Notes: generated from the letters alone by a model not told the origin. A stretch of DNA of 64,000 bases from Nectonema munidae (GCA_030549495.1 JAUIRK010001057.1:714501-778500); one strand, 5' to 3'; shown: positions 37,601 to 52,600, counted from the first letter of the stretch. Made by a program: numbers and translations.

Positions 37601-40600
37601 TCACATTCACTACTAAGATGTTCTTCATCTTCACTGCTAGAAATTTGTGTTTCTTGTTTTTGCGGGACTGGCACAGGTAAGTCTTCTGAATGCTTTACAG
37701 GACGCATTGCTGATTGGATAGCTTTGATAAATTGTGTGCTTTTTCTTCTTGGCTGTAGTATATCCCGTAAAATCTTGTTGACAGAAATAGCAATCGTTGA
37801 AGTGATTTTCTTGCTCGCGCCATATCATTGGTATAGCAAACTTCATTTGAACATTTTTCCGAAATACCAAGCATTCAATGTCTTTACACAGACCAAGCAA
37901 CAAATGCGAGGAGCCCATGATTTACCTTGATCTCCTAAGTCACAATTAAAATACGCTTTGTACATTTTTTCACATAACGTGTTATATTACGTTTTTCTTT
38001 AGAGAAAACTTACTCTCCACAAATGTAAGAAAATTTGTTCGGATTATTTTTACACTGTCTTCCATTCATTTATTTATAGTTTATCTAAAAAATAGAAAGT
38101 AAAACAATTAATATATTTCAATTCTCAAGCTTATAGTGACAAAAGTTTTTGTATAAAAAATTTAATTTTTTTTACTATTTTGTGTAACACAATCAATAAA
38201 AAATGTTGATTTTTCCAAAATGGTGCCAAATCAATGAAAAATAAGTCACGACTAGAATTGTAACTTTATTTTGTATATAAAAACTTGTATGAAATTTTTG
38301 TACTTAATAATTTGATGCATTGTTGTATATTTGTCTCTATTGATTCGCTCGAAAGGTATAGTAGAGAAAGAAGATAACTTTGCAAATTTTTTAATCAGAA
38401 CCAGGATTGTTTCCAAAAATATGCTTCTAAATGAATACAGACTATCACTAATTTGGAATGTTCTGGACTGGCCTGTTTCTGGAGAATCAGGTCAATTCGG
38501 CCTCCAAATATATTGATATTAATATCGTTCTGAAAATAAATTGCAAAATTTATCTTTATTTAATTCATATTTTTACTTGTCTTGCTTTGATCTACAAATT
38601 TACTTTTAAAATTTAAAACTAAAATGTGAAAAATATTTGATTTTATTGAAATATAAAGAAAGGATTGAAAATTTATAATGAAATGAGATAAGAAAGGATA
38701 AACATTTAAAATCCGTGTTAATTAGACGTTGAGAGTAATAAATTTTCAAAATGCATTTCTTGTGAAGGGTGTTTTTCAAATCCTCTTTCGTAAATATAAT
38801 GAAGACTAATATTCACCATAAACAAATTTGTTAAACTCGGGAACAAATTTTACAGTTGCTTCTTCCACTCGAAGTTGGATTAATTGAACGAAATCCTTAA
38901 CTTAAAAGATAGTAACGAATGATCAGTTCATTTCTACTTATGTTCACATTTTAATTCTTAAGAGAAAAGTATTAGCCTCTTCTTTGATTATTATTTCTCT
39001 AAACACTTTTAGGAAGCCTAAACTATTTTTTGAAGAGCGTGATCTAATTGTAAACGGTCCGGATTAGGCGATAGTATTAGAACAAAATTTAATACCAAAT
39101 ATATCATCTATAATATATGTAGTAAAATAGCGCCAATTAGAACACACGAAAATGGCCCCGCAGGCTTTTTGAAAGATCTTTAACGTCAAACTCCTTCAGA
39201 TTCATTCTTTGTTCATTATTATCTCCTGACAATACTTTTTCTAATGAGATGTTTTGCGTTCATGCAGATCTTATTGGTCACTGTGGTTATATAAATTGAT
39301 ACACCAGCACCAGATTTCTTCATCATCCACATTCCACTATTGCTACATGTTTGATAAAATATCCTCACAGCATAATATGAATCTAAACCGAGCAGACTCA
39401 CGCCACACCATCACTTATTATCGATCATCTTCCTCTCCATCGCTGTAGGTTTTTGCTATATTTATGCATATGTGTTACATTATTTGTGAAACCATGAACA
39501 AAACTAACAGTGTTTTCCATGTCATCTTTGCTATGAAAAGTAAATTCCAGATAACTTTAGTGTATTGATCTTTCTTGGTAGGTAGTGGTGGTACGGTACC
39601 TGAAACTGACGGTAATGTTTTCTTGTCCCGCTGGTTTCAAACTACACTTCGCAAACAAGATTCAAAGAATTTTGCTGAAAAAGAGCAAAAAGATGTTTTA
39701 GCAAAGAATTTTGGAAAAATAATCGTTTGCTTCATTGGGTCCTTATGTGACTGTGTGCAAACAGGCACTTTTTATGTTAAACTTTTTTACAAGATAAAAT
39801 TATTGAAAATTATTTGCTTAAGTCAATTCATTCTCTCTTTTTTACTATAAGGTAATTAAATTTTTACTTTAATTGAAAAGTTTCTTTCACTTTCCTTCGA
39901 CTGAACTTTCTTCCTACAAATATTTTATAGATATTAAAAAACATGAATTATAACCTATTTTTTTGAATTCTAATTTTCTCAAAAATATCACAATTTCTTG
40001 ATTAACTGCGAAAGTGGATGTGTTGCTATTGACTCATGTAAGGCATGGATTTTATGGATTAGGCAATAGTGAAAAGAACTTACTTTTTGAAAGATAATCT
40101 TTGAAGAATATCCGCTAATTCAAACTGTCTTTTAAATAATAAATACAAAATGCTAACTTCTTGTTTCGACAACTTAAAATTCTGTGGGACAAATTTTGGT
40201 TATAAGGTTTCTAGTGGTGCTGAAGATTTCGTATCCAAATGTTGTGTAAACGTTGGATTCGAAACGCCTTCAACTACATTCTATAGTTTAGGGTGCAGTG
40301 ATTCCTAATCTGAGCGTTACTGCCCCAAGAGCACACTTTTAATTCTGGAGCGCTGTGAAATTCAACGAATAACAAGTTTGTGTAGTCAAATTTTTTTCTC
40401 AATTGAAACAAAAATTATACTTTTATTCTTTCTCACTGCAAATGGATTTTCTTCTGTAAATAAATTTTTGAATATTTAGAGAAAGCGTAAGATATACAGT
40501 AAACTCCCGATAACTAAGACGTATCGAATTATTTCGAGTTAAATGTAGTTGCAGGTCATGTAGTGTAGTATGTTGTCAATTTTGTTAAATTAATTTTTGA

Positions 40601-43600
40601 TCATCCATATTCTCTGCTACTGCCCACGTGCTTGATATAAGGAGGCAAAACTTTTAAATAAATTATTTTGCATATATTAAAAACAAGAACAAATATATGA
40701 AAAAATAGGATAAATTAGATGGAAAGAATTCTACAACGAAATGAAAGAATACATGCGCGCCGCCACACTTCAGTACTCTCAAAGCATCTTAAATATTTAA
40801 CAACCCGATGGAATGTAATTCACACAGAGCATTGAAAACTGTTATTGAGAATAATAATTGGGGTTTGATTCAGCGGAATTTCGACTTATCCGATTTTGAG
40901 TTATCGGGAGTTTACTGCATTTCAATAATATTAACCGAGCATTTAAATTTCGAAGATAAACACCAAACTCAAAGGTCACATCGAAGGTAGGATCAAGAAT
41001 GTTGAGAGGAAAAGTAGTCATTTTTGGCATTATAAACATTTTATATGACTTTTTTAAATTTCAAAGAAATCATAATTTATAAGGAAGGGGCGTGTCTTTG
41101 AAATAAGGGGGCGTGTAAGCGCGCCTTGAGAAGGAAAAGCTTGTGAAACACTGGTCTAGACACATCAAAGGTACTTGTAAGGGTGCATAAAATAATTGGT
41201 ATTACTCCTTCCATGTAACTTTAAATTTTATAATTTATTCCTTTTTTTTCATTTTCAATGTTACAACTATTTTTATATTGTTTGTTTTAATATTGTCATT
41301 ACAAACTTTCATTAAAAGCATTTGTTTTAATATTCTTTTGCTCTTTGATTGCTAAAATCTCTTTGTTTCGATTGAAAATGTAACGTGTGATGAAGAATAA
41401 AATTTCAAAACAACCCTCATATTCAACCCTTTGAGGTTCAGTATGACACCAGTGTCGCAAGAAATGAGAATATCTTTGAGCGATCGATTTAAATTCTTTA
41501 CAACCAATCTTGTATGAGCTTTTTCACACAAATCATATTTGATGGTTGCCTTAAGAAAGATTTTTTGAAACACTTTCTTTTTTAGTTTTATTCCAAATAG
41601 TAACATAAATGGAGTTTTATTAAGAACACTTTGTATTATATTATAATTGCCACTAAAAGTAACTAGTTTGAGATGAATTTATTTGAAATAGAAATATATT
41701 TTAAGACATGAACCAGGTGGTAAAATTTTTACGACATACGAGTATAATGATTATTATATTAGTTGTTTTCTCTGAAAAAGCAAATTTTCATATAAAATAT
41801 GAAAGTATAAGGCGCATTTTATAATCATGCGATCGTCACAAAATACTTCTTTCTGAATACAAATGCATCTGTTTGAGACATAAGACATGCATACATAAAA
41901 AAAACGATCTGTATCGAGACATGTTTTTTTTGGAAATTTTTAACCTGTTCATTCAATTTTTCTCATTTTACTAGTAAAGTAAGTTTACTTTATGCTTTTA
42001 TAAATTAAAGTATAGCGCTGAGAAAATTGTCTAGTGACAGATCACTAGGGCTTGGTGTAAATGGATTTGTAAAAAGGTTGAAAACTCCTGGCTTACGTTC
42101 TCTCTTAATACGTCTTTGACTTGGCTGTGTATAAAATTCTATCGAAATAGAACGCAGAGATTTGGTCTTCAAATTGAAGTAAAGCGCTAAAATTTTATGA
42201 ATGTGAATCCTCTAAGAATTCTTTTTTAAATTATTGTTCTTTAATCTAAACTTACTAGACTTTGTAGCTGATTTGAGAATCACTATATCACTACTCACAA
42301 TATTTTGAATCAAGAAATTTTAAAATTGTGAATAATTTCAATCTTACTATTATTATATTAGGGGCGTGAGTAGGGTTGGTTAGATGCTGGATTCGATAAC
42401 TCAAGGATTAATCCCGCATCAAGCCTGCTTTCCTCATAGTTCGATACAAGCGGCGCAATTGTGCCTTTTCGATGAAAACACCCTATGGTACCATTACGCA
42501 ACACATTATATAATTTTTGAATAAAATTTCCTAAAAGATGGCGGCATCATCACATTTCATGTCATCGGTAATTAGGTGCAAGATAATGAAGTAATTAAAT
42601 AATAAGTTGCGTTTCACATTAAATGTATTGTAATTGAGATATAACATACTTTTAGCTATAATTCTTTACACTCTACTTATGTGAATTTTCATTTGGCGCA
42701 CCTTGAAATATCACGGGGCTTACCAGTGTGACTGGACACACGCTTTGAGTAAGACTTCTACCAGGTCTCATGTTCGAATCAGGTGGGGAACATTTTTACT
42801 CGATGAATACACCATTGTTTCTTAAGTTTAAATAAAATCATTCCGCTTCTTGAACTCTATGAGTCTTCTATTTGTTCATACTTTCAAGTATTGTGCTTCA
42901 CTTTGATTAACAAACTTCATAATTCAACTTTTAGGAACCTACAAGGGGCAATGGTTGAGAGGTATGAGACATGGCTATGGAGTTCGAAATAGTGTTCCGT
43001 ATGGGTTGGCTTCTTCCCAAAAGACAGCGGTGTTAACTTCCTTCATACCGTCGAATGACTCTGATCGATTACTGGACAAGCGAGACTCCAAACTCGAATC
43101 TCGGGGTGGCTTCGTCTTGGTCGCATCCAGCTTGCCTCCTACGCTCAGTAATCTGCCGCAGTATGCGTTCTTCTATTTTATAATCCCTGCATGCCCATAA
43201 AGAAATCTTTTCTTTATAAGTATAACAAAATTTAATATTAGACTTTGATTTCTTGCTCATTTTTTGGAAATATTATAAATAGGGGCTTGACTAATTACCA
43301 TAAATCCTTCAACAATTTTCCTAACGACTTCAGACTTTATTTGTAAAAAAATAATTCTATAATCGCTTTTCCTAATTATCATTATTGTAACAGACCATTA
43401 AATATTTTAAAGCATTCTTTTTATTCAAGGCGCGATCTTTAAACAAAATCTTTTTGATCTTCTATTTCATATGTTTGTGATTTCCTTTTTATTATTTTGT
43501 TTTTCAATGCAGTTTCTTATGCGACATACATCATTTTTAAATACGATATTTGTATATAAGTCAAATGTATCTTTCACAATTTATGTCCCAGAATGGAAGA

Positions 43601-46600
43601 CTCAATTTTTTTTATCTATATCAAAAAAGATCCTTTAAATAATTTTAAAAATGAAAAATATATTTTTAGTTGTTTGTGAACTCTTCGGTATATAAAAGCA
43701 ATTTCAAAATTGTTAAATACTTACTCTTTGTTTGTTAACTTATCAAATCTTTGCAAAATTTAGATTACTTACAAAAAATTGACTATTAAAAAAGTTGACT
43801 TTTGTTGACCTAATAACCTAGACTTCTTTTACACAAACTTTATAAAATAAGAGCATTTACGTGTTTTGAACAAGTGCTTTACCAATCAAAAGTCGTCTTT
43901 ATTGACTTTTAACCTGATTATAAATGATAAAAAATTTCTAATGATAAAACAATTTAAAAAACAATAATTATTATTAGTATAAATAAATCGAATTATATTT
44001 TATTTACTTAAAAAATTTGAGAAGAGGCATTTCAAAAAAATTTAGACAATATATTTTCTAAATATAAACAGAACTCTTTGCAAAAGAAAAAAAAGCATAA
44101 CTTTGCAATATCGTTATGTATCAATTGTCCATTTATGATATTTGGGGGCGTGAGTAGGGTTGGTTAGATGCTGGATTCGATAACTCAAGCTCTTGGGTTC
44201 GATTTCGCATCAAGCCTGATTTCCTCATAGTTCGATACAAGCGGCGCAATTGTGCCTTCTCGATGAAAACACCCCGGGGTACCTTTACCTTTATTGCATC
44301 TTTAATAAGCGTTTCCGAAGGAATGGGACCTCAGTGTCCCATTGAAGTACATGCACCATTATATCATGTCTAATTAGTTAGAAAGATGTGTGCACATATA
44401 TAATATATACTCTAAAATCGAGAATATATTTAATTAAGTATGTTTAATGCCGCTCTTATTTTTAATGTAATTTTTTTGTATCATTAAAGTTTATAGATTT
44501 AAATATTTTTTGCATATCTTTAAAAATTCTCTTAGTGATTATAAGCTTAATGTGTAAGTAATTTTATTATTTCTTTATTGAAAAATATACATTTTCTTTT
44601 TAGTTTCTCTCCCAAAAATATATTTTTTATATCTAAAATTCATTTGGCATAAAGTTGTCATAATGGCAATCAGCCCAAATTTGTATAAATGCACTAACTT
44701 TGCGTAGAATAAAACCACAGGCCTTTTAACAATATATTAAAACTCTTGCATTGGCATCTGGTGTGCCCACCACTGTTATATAATATTGCAAGGGTAATCT
44801 CTTTTTTACATCCTTAGATATTCTTCCTCCTATAAACCCAAAACAATGAAGGACAAGTCAAAAGCCTTTGGCTCCAATCTCTTACTAACCTTCAACATCA
44901 GGAAGCGCAAATCTATCAGTGATTTGACGAGCCAATCCCAAACCTACCTATACAATCCCACTAAAAATACTGGGAAGAAAAAGGGAAAGTTGATGTTCAG
45001 CTACAGTCAGGAAAGTTCTGTTAGCGCGCCTGTCTTTTCTGCCGAAAACCGTAATCCACTCCACACTTCTTTACAATAGCTACCTCTAAATTTGCATGTC
45101 ACAAGATCACTTTCATCTCAGCCATGCGCTAAATTTTGATTTGAACAATGAAAGTTCGTTGTTTCAAAGTTCTCGGTATCTCAACATTATTAGCCTTTTC
45201 AGACCCACTGGGACAACAGTGTCCTATAAAATAAGAATTTACTCCTTTAAGTTATATAAAAACTCATTAGTTTCAGGAATCTGCCTCATCAAGAAGAAAA
45301 TTGTGCTGCGTAATGCTGTGTATGAGAGTTAGAGCCGGCTATCAACAATTGGTTGGCATTATTCAAGCCCACCTTTATAACAAAGAGAGAGTAGTGCAGT
45401 ACATAATACCAATTTCTATTCTATTCATCTTTCATTACATCTAATGGCGTAATCTATTCTTAGTGTTACTTCTAATAAACATTAAAGTTTCAAAGGTAGC
45501 AGGCCTTACCTTCAATACAGAACATTTTTGATAAACTACTAGTCAATGTTAATCTGCACTTCTTCCCAAGTTGGGGGTCGGTGGCAATGATCTAGAGCAG
45601 GGGCCGGGAACCTTTTTGACTAAAATAGCCCAAAAAACACATATTTTAAAATCTAATCCTCTGAGAGCCATATATATTTTTAAATACTGATTACAACTAA
45701 ATGGAAAAAGAAGACCAACAATTTTATAGTATAATAAGACTCTGAATTTATTTTAAACAACATTGTTTTATCGAAGTTATTTATTAATAAGCAAAGTCTG
45801 CATCATCAGCTTTATTTGTGTCGTCGTGATTCGTAATGATGACGAAATTAAGAGAGTGTAGAATTGGCAAGAAGGAAAAGCATTATCGCAATACCTCCCT
45901 TTATCCTGAAGTCCACCTAATTTATCTGAGAGCCAGATGCAGTCATCAAAAGAGCCATGTCTGGCTCGCGAGCCATAGGTTCCCGACCCCTGATCTAGAG
46001 CCTATCTTGTTCTAACCCGAGAGTATGTATTTTTTCCAAGAGCCCATCTTTCTATCTCTTGCAAGGTCTTCCCCTTTTTATTCTGCGACTACAATCCCAT
46101 CAAAAGTTTTTCGAACGATGTTCTCTTTTTCATTCTTAGTATATGGCCATACCACCTTAGTTTGCTTCTTTCTATAACACTTAAAGCACTAAAGGTTACT
46201 AGGCCACATCTCCTGTCTGGTCTTAAGACTTTACCTTCAATACAGAGCATTTTTGATAAATGGGGGCATTTTGAAGTCACTACTAGTCAATGTTAATCTG
46301 AACTTAATGTCTACATATATTAGTATACCCTTTGTGATTTCAGGCCTCAGCGAACAGAATCAATTTTACAAGAAATTATAAAGTATTTGAATTGTATTTG
46401 AAATTTTTTTTTCAAATACATTTTCTAAGTATTTATACACACATCCTCATTTTCAAACTAAAGTTACAAATGCAGTCAAAAGTATTTAAAATACCCTACA
46501 ATACAAATACAAATTTATTTGAGCCCGAGTCTTATTGATATAATGTTAATTGTTTTTAAAATATAACTCAAAAACATAAACATCAAATGAAAACAATATT

Positions 46601-49600
46601 TGTTCAGTGAAAATATAATAAGCCATAATTATAAGTATGCTTTGTTTAAATTTCCAATTTTACTCCCGTTTATGTGGACTTTACGTAACTATAAATTTTT
46701 TCCCATGTTTCTTAAATTTGTTTCTTCTTTGTGGTTCGTTATTTGAACTGTGTGAATATTATAGGCATTACTTCTGATGACGCACTCAGCTTCATAAGTC
46801 AAGAAGACGTGCTAGATATGAACATTACTGAGATGTATGCTGGTGAGTGGAAAAACGATAAAAGATGTGGATTTGGAGTTTGTGAACGATCCGATGGTCT
46901 TCGGTAAGAAGCCGATTCGCGTTTATTAGGACAAGAAATGTTTCAAAATCCTAATTTTTTAAAGTTATGAAGGTGAGTGGTTCAACAATAAAAAAAATGG
47001 CTACGGCTGTACGAACTTGCCTGATGGACGCAAAGAAGAGGGAAAGTATAAGAATAACATTTTGGTGTCCACATTCACAACTTCTTCCTCATCTGCTCAG
47101 GGCTTTTCCGTAAACACTTCCAGAAGTATTGTTAATTTAATTTCCCGCTCCAACAACAAATTGAAGGAAAAAGTTGACAATGCAGTGAGTCATGCACTAC
47201 GAGCCTGCCACATGGCCACTCAGAAGTCTGATATTGCTGTTTCTAGGTCTTTTTCATTCTTTCTGCCTGGTGCCAGCCCTTAGTTTATTACATTTTTATT
47301 TGAACAGGAGCAATACAGCGAATGAGAAAGCCGAAAAAGCAGACTTGATTGCTCAAAAAGCGCGCGAAAATTCGAATACTGCCAGATTAGTTGCTAAGAA
47401 ATTCGCACCAGATTTCCACCAGCCAGGTAGATGCAATCTAATTTAAGATTTTTAAGTACATTTAATTTTTTTTGCCAAAATTTAAATATTTTTTTAAACT
47501 TTTATTGTTATATAAACTGAATGTGTTTAGAGAGAATGTTTTGTGAAAAAAAAATTTTACTCAATAATTCTTCAAGGGTCTCATCAACAAATATAGTTAG
47601 AACATATTTGGCGTTGGGATGAGTCAATAACAACTCCGCAGTTTTTATGATGTGTCTTGTAGACATCTGAAATGTCTCGCCATTTTACTTCGTGAGCTTC
47701 TTCTGTGACTTGCACAAGAGGTAACAAAAAACTAAATGATGGTTCTTTGAGAACCTCTTCTGAAAGGCACTACGAAATGAACCACAATCTCATCTACTAG
47801 AAGTTGTTGTTTTCAAATTAAGCCCCCGATAAAGCCATTGTATTCATGGTTTTTGAAAAGGCCTGTTTTAGGTATTGCTTTGCAACTTCCAGGGAAATTG
47901 ATGTTTGATGACTTTGTCTTCTTCAAACTTAGCTAAAATACATTATCAGTCAAAGTGGTAAGCACGAGCGTGCATAGGCCTACTTTAGCTGTAGAAAACT
48001 TGAGATATAGCAATAATCCAGCCGTTTCGCTCCATTACATCATTTGGAAAAGACACAATTTTGTTTATGGTTCATACACCCAGTTGCTCCTACATCACAG
48101 AAGAAGAAGAAATCCATATCAATTATATTTTTATTTTATAAAAACGTCAAAAAGGCCTAAATTACATAGCATATTCTATATGGTACCACTGTTTGCATAC
48201 TGGTACAACTTTTATATGCATAAAATAATTCATTCCAAGTTTCGTAACCCAAGAGAACAAGTTACACATCACTATATTTAATAATTCTTTGGTATTGAGT
48301 CAAAAATTTATAATTTTTGGGACGAACAGAAAATACATTCTAAGATGCCAAGAAAATTCGTATATGTGTTCAAAGATCAGTTAAGCAACCGCCGGCTTAA
48401 TTTATGTAAACTTAAGGGTTTATATCAGATAGTGCAGGGGAAAATTAGATAATTATTTTTATCCATCATTCATCAAAACGTCATTTACTATCAGGACTAA
48501 GCACTTCAACATGATATTTGAAAGATTCAAATGAAGTAATTGGATGAATGGAATTTCCTTAGATAGAAAAAATGCCGAGTAATTTCGCAAATAAACCATA
48601 TCCTTCTAAATGTATCTAAACTAATTTTTCTAAGCTCGACTTATCACATATTAAAGTTTAGCTGGTTTTTTAAAATTAAGTTATTTTTAGTTAATGTTCT
48701 ATTTACATTAATTTTAATATAACTAGTAAAAACAATTAGTTCAATACTTGTGAACTCTCTAGAATCTTCTCCATTGAAAGATATAACATCAATTTGAAGA
48801 CGTGACATAAAAGACAAATGAAGCAAGTGATAAGCTTATTCCATTATTGGCATTTATTTAATGCAATATAATGGTGTAAAAAATTGGACTCCGTACAGAA
48901 CATTTAAAAAAGTATTTTGATACTAAAATTGTCAGAAATGTGAAAAAATAATTTTGCTCTCAAATTTAACGGCATTAATATAATGCCATAATATTACTGA
49001 AATATTACCGATAAAACTAAAATATTTTAACTGTTTAATTTTTTTTATTAAAAAACTTTTAACCTTTCATCTTTCTTGTATTCAATAGCGAAAAGAAATT
49101 CGAAAACCGTTAAGAAAATATTGTTTTTACGGGTAATGAAGTTCAGAGGGGGTTGACTGTATCTTATTGTTCACATTTCGAAGTTATTTAACAAAAACTG
49201 CAAACTTTGAAAGTATTTTATTTTATCAAAAAGGAACTGTTATCCTCAAAAAACGACTAAGAGATCAAACGATATTCATGAACACAAGCTTCAATCCGCC
49301 TCTATTTTCCAAAAGTCTTAATATCAATCCTCCTGCCTTAGATTCTCAATCCATTGCATCCCTCTACGACTCCAACCTAGCCAGAGAGTTGTATCCACCC
49401 AACAGTATTTTTTCATCGCATAATATTTATGAATCTTATCTCTGAATAATCTTTTTTACATTTTTTGTAGAAACGAGTTATTTTTATTGATTTTAACTCA
49501 AAAAGCTGTATGTGCGTTTCTTCTTTTTTGCAGCTTCTTCATAACCAAATTGAGAGAACCAAGGTTTAGAATTTTTAAAATGACGATGTGCTAGATATTG

Positions 49601-52600
49601 ATAGAATACTTGATATGCGATTTCATTTTTCGTTTTTCCTAAGAAGTGGGTACGACTTGAGAAATTTTATAGTCCCTGTAAAAGTTAACAAAAACAGATA
49701 AATTGAATAAAAATTTAAATACCTTTGGTGTGTGAAAAGCATACCTTTTCAAAAATAAATTTTGTGTGATAAAAGCGCAAATTGAACTCATTCTTTAACA
49801 TCCTAAAATAGAGTTATTATAAAAAGCAGAAAAGGAAGTAATTAAATATCTTAACTAACATCAGGGGTGACAAAAAAGAGTAACTATGGTGCTTCCAAAG
49901 AAGGCTTATATAAACGAGATAGAAAACGTTATAGCACATAAGTGAGGTTAGTATAATATACGGAGTAGTAAACAAATGACACAAATTGAAGCTTAAAACT
50001 CGAAATTATGCTACAGCATGTTATAAATATATCACGTTGTTATAGAATTTCGAGTATAAGTGGAATTTTTCTAGTTTAATTTATATTATAATATAATTAT
50101 TTTAAACATATCTTTATTAAAAAACAAAATCTAAGCCACGTCTTGACCGAATAATTGGGGTCCCATGAGCTGAATGAAAGACCAATGAAATTGATTATCA
50201 TAAGATTGGCAACATGTTGAACAGTAAGACGGCTTCTTTTATCAGAATATATTAAATTCATTCTCGAAAAACCGCGTTCAGCCTCTGCAGAACTCACAGC
50301 TATAGTATTGATGATACTTTTTGCTTTTTTAACACTTTGGGGAACTTGAGCCTTTTCAGAACTGCCAGACTTCACAAAACATTTTCCACGTAGTCGCGAA
50401 AATCATTGATATCAATCTCATGATTGAAAAAATGGGAAAAAAATTTAAATGGAAAAATAGTTTAACTCATTAAAATCTAGGTTTGGTACAATATGAAATT
50501 AGAATTTACACAAAATAAGTGACAATTACACAATCTTCAACAAAGACACAAATATTGTCTATAACAGCCATGTCAAACATGCGGCCCATTACAAGCAGAT
50601 TTGCGGCCCACACAGATTACAGTATTATTAATTATAATTTTATGTATAAGTATAGATTTAGACTTCTCAGAGAACTAGGTTGACTGATTTTCACTTATCA
50701 TCTCTTATAAAAGTTCGCACTGCGTAGAAAATTCAGCCAGACATAGCAAAGATTGTCAATAACAAGAGGTGTCAAGCCTCGGGACAAGAACATGTAAAGT
50801 ATTTGAATAATTAATAATAAATGTTTATTTTGAACTATTGTAATTTATGTGCATTTCATTTGTAGTTCATTCAAATACATGTGGGCCATGTATGTTGCCT
50901 TATAAACTTTTTTTATATTAAAATAAAGAACAGATTTATATCCGTGCTAATTTTTTAATTAAATTATTTTGTTTAAATACATGACTTTGTACTTGCATTT
51001 TTGAATATAATCAAACCATTACATGTTTCTAAGTTAAAAGTAAAATATTCTACAATAATTTTTATTGAACAACTTTAAATATAATTGTAGGAGTGCGGCC
51101 CTCATGAGAACACAAACTCACTCCTTTGGCCCTCATGGGACTCCGAGTTTGACATGCCTGGTCTATAATACAAGGTTTATTCTGCTACATAATAACTTAT
51201 CTGTTACAATAAGACTTCAAAGTTGTAAACTGATAGTTCAAACCTTTCGACAAACCCTCATAAAGTTTAATTAAGTCAAATTACATTGGTAAATTTTTTA
51301 AGGTATTAAATTATGAGTTTTTTAGTCACTGCATAATTAAATCATTTGCACAAACGATATACCATCAATTTAATTGAAACTTTAAACACTTTTATTCATA
51401 TTGCACTAAAAATTATTCTACACAAAAACCGAAAAAAACAAACTCTGGATATATTGGCAATAATATTCTTAATTTTTAAAGCTTTCAAAAGTCATTGAAT
51501 ATTTTTCCAAAGTAAAGATTCAAAATTTTTTTGAAATCAACTAGTCATATCTCAGTAAATAAATCTAATTAAAACAATTTACCAAAAAAGCTTTAGAAAA
51601 TGAAATTCAATGAGAGAGAGAACAAATAGCAAATTACAAAACTAAGCAGTGTTTATATTTTGATGAATGATTTGACGGACGTTTTCCTACGCATAAAAAT
51701 TATTTGACAAGATTTATTGGGACTTATATACACTCAAATTCTTCTTTCTTTCTGATACTTCCAGATGTTTGAAAAACTTCACTTTACAAGGATTATGCAG
51801 TGTAATACAAAAACAACAGTGGTTCTCCCTATAGAGAATGAATACCAAAATAAAGCCTTTTTATGGAGAGAGTTTAATATTGATTTGTTCGATTTGATGA
51901 CTTTGAAATTACTCAAACTCTTTTCATAGTTTATTTGCGCTTTGTCGCTTGCATTTGAAGCCATAATCTTTGTTAGTTGAAACTTGACAGTGATGATGCT
52001 TGCATTTATAAAACAATAAATGTTGATGCGAAAACAACAGGTGGTCGTATTATAGAGTGTAAAAACTAGAGTTGGGACTAGATGAAGCGGTCGTATCCCT
52101 GAATAGAGGGCTGTTTGTTTAAAAGAGACTAAATACCTCGATGAAAGATACACGAAAATTGCGACTGCGAAAAACGGTCGCAATGGTGGCCTGGTCGTTT
52201 TAGAGGGCTGGTCTCTAGGAAGGAGTCTACTGTATATATTTTTATAAAAAGTGAAAAAAAATGTTCATTTTAGTTATATTACTGTAAATCAAACAGACTT
52301 GCTTAAAAACTTAGAGTTCTTTTCAAAAATACATTTGCTTACTGTAGCCGATTCACAAGGTTCTGTGAGACGGTTCTAACGAACCGACTGAATCCCACTA
52401 CTGGATTTATCTTGTGAAGATATTCGCGGAGTAACGGTGACTTATTGCTTCTGAGTTGAGCAAGTGTATGTCTTATTTAATTGATAGTGTTTCTTCATAT
52501 GTGTCGATTTTTGGTGGAGGAATATTTATGAGCTTGTTATGTTTGAGTGTGGAGAGATAAGCGGTTACTGCTTTCGTGTGTATTACTTTGTTGACGCATC

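Larger units (their letters stand above)
19679..42934. other. Junctophilin intron 1 (~23.3 kb)
   Basis: Exon 1 ends mid-codon (GATGGAG) and exon 2 completes it (GA ACC), restoring the conserved DGGTY of the family, so no coding exon is missing here. The intron holds ~60-bp tandem repeats (20510-20720), a hAT transposase fragment (21823-22430), satellite-like inverted units (25610-26400), the second copy of the GAA-flanking repeat (26987), unassigned TIR elements, another hAT fragment (31770-32340), the 36.5-38.0 kb multicopy family, a pogo-type MITE (40497), an LTR-element fossil (41350) and a SINE (42361). Long parts (22.4-25.5, 28.2-31.7, 38.0-40.2 kb) show nothing I can name. Confidence 0.8.

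Noticed and set aside
39219-39448. Possible exon (+ strand, frame ending [14 protein letters not shown])
   Set aside because: It has acceptor and donor-like borders, but its phase does not fit the phase-1 junctophilin intron 1, and exons 1 and 2 already join at a conserved motif.
47955-48281. 108-codon + frame in junctophilin intron 6
   Set aside because: Exons 6 and 7 join in phase without it, it resembles nothing known, and its composition is that of AT-rich random sequence.
51779-52183. 134-codon minus frame
   Set aside because: Falls within a pogo-type short element and shows no transposase block; treated as chance.
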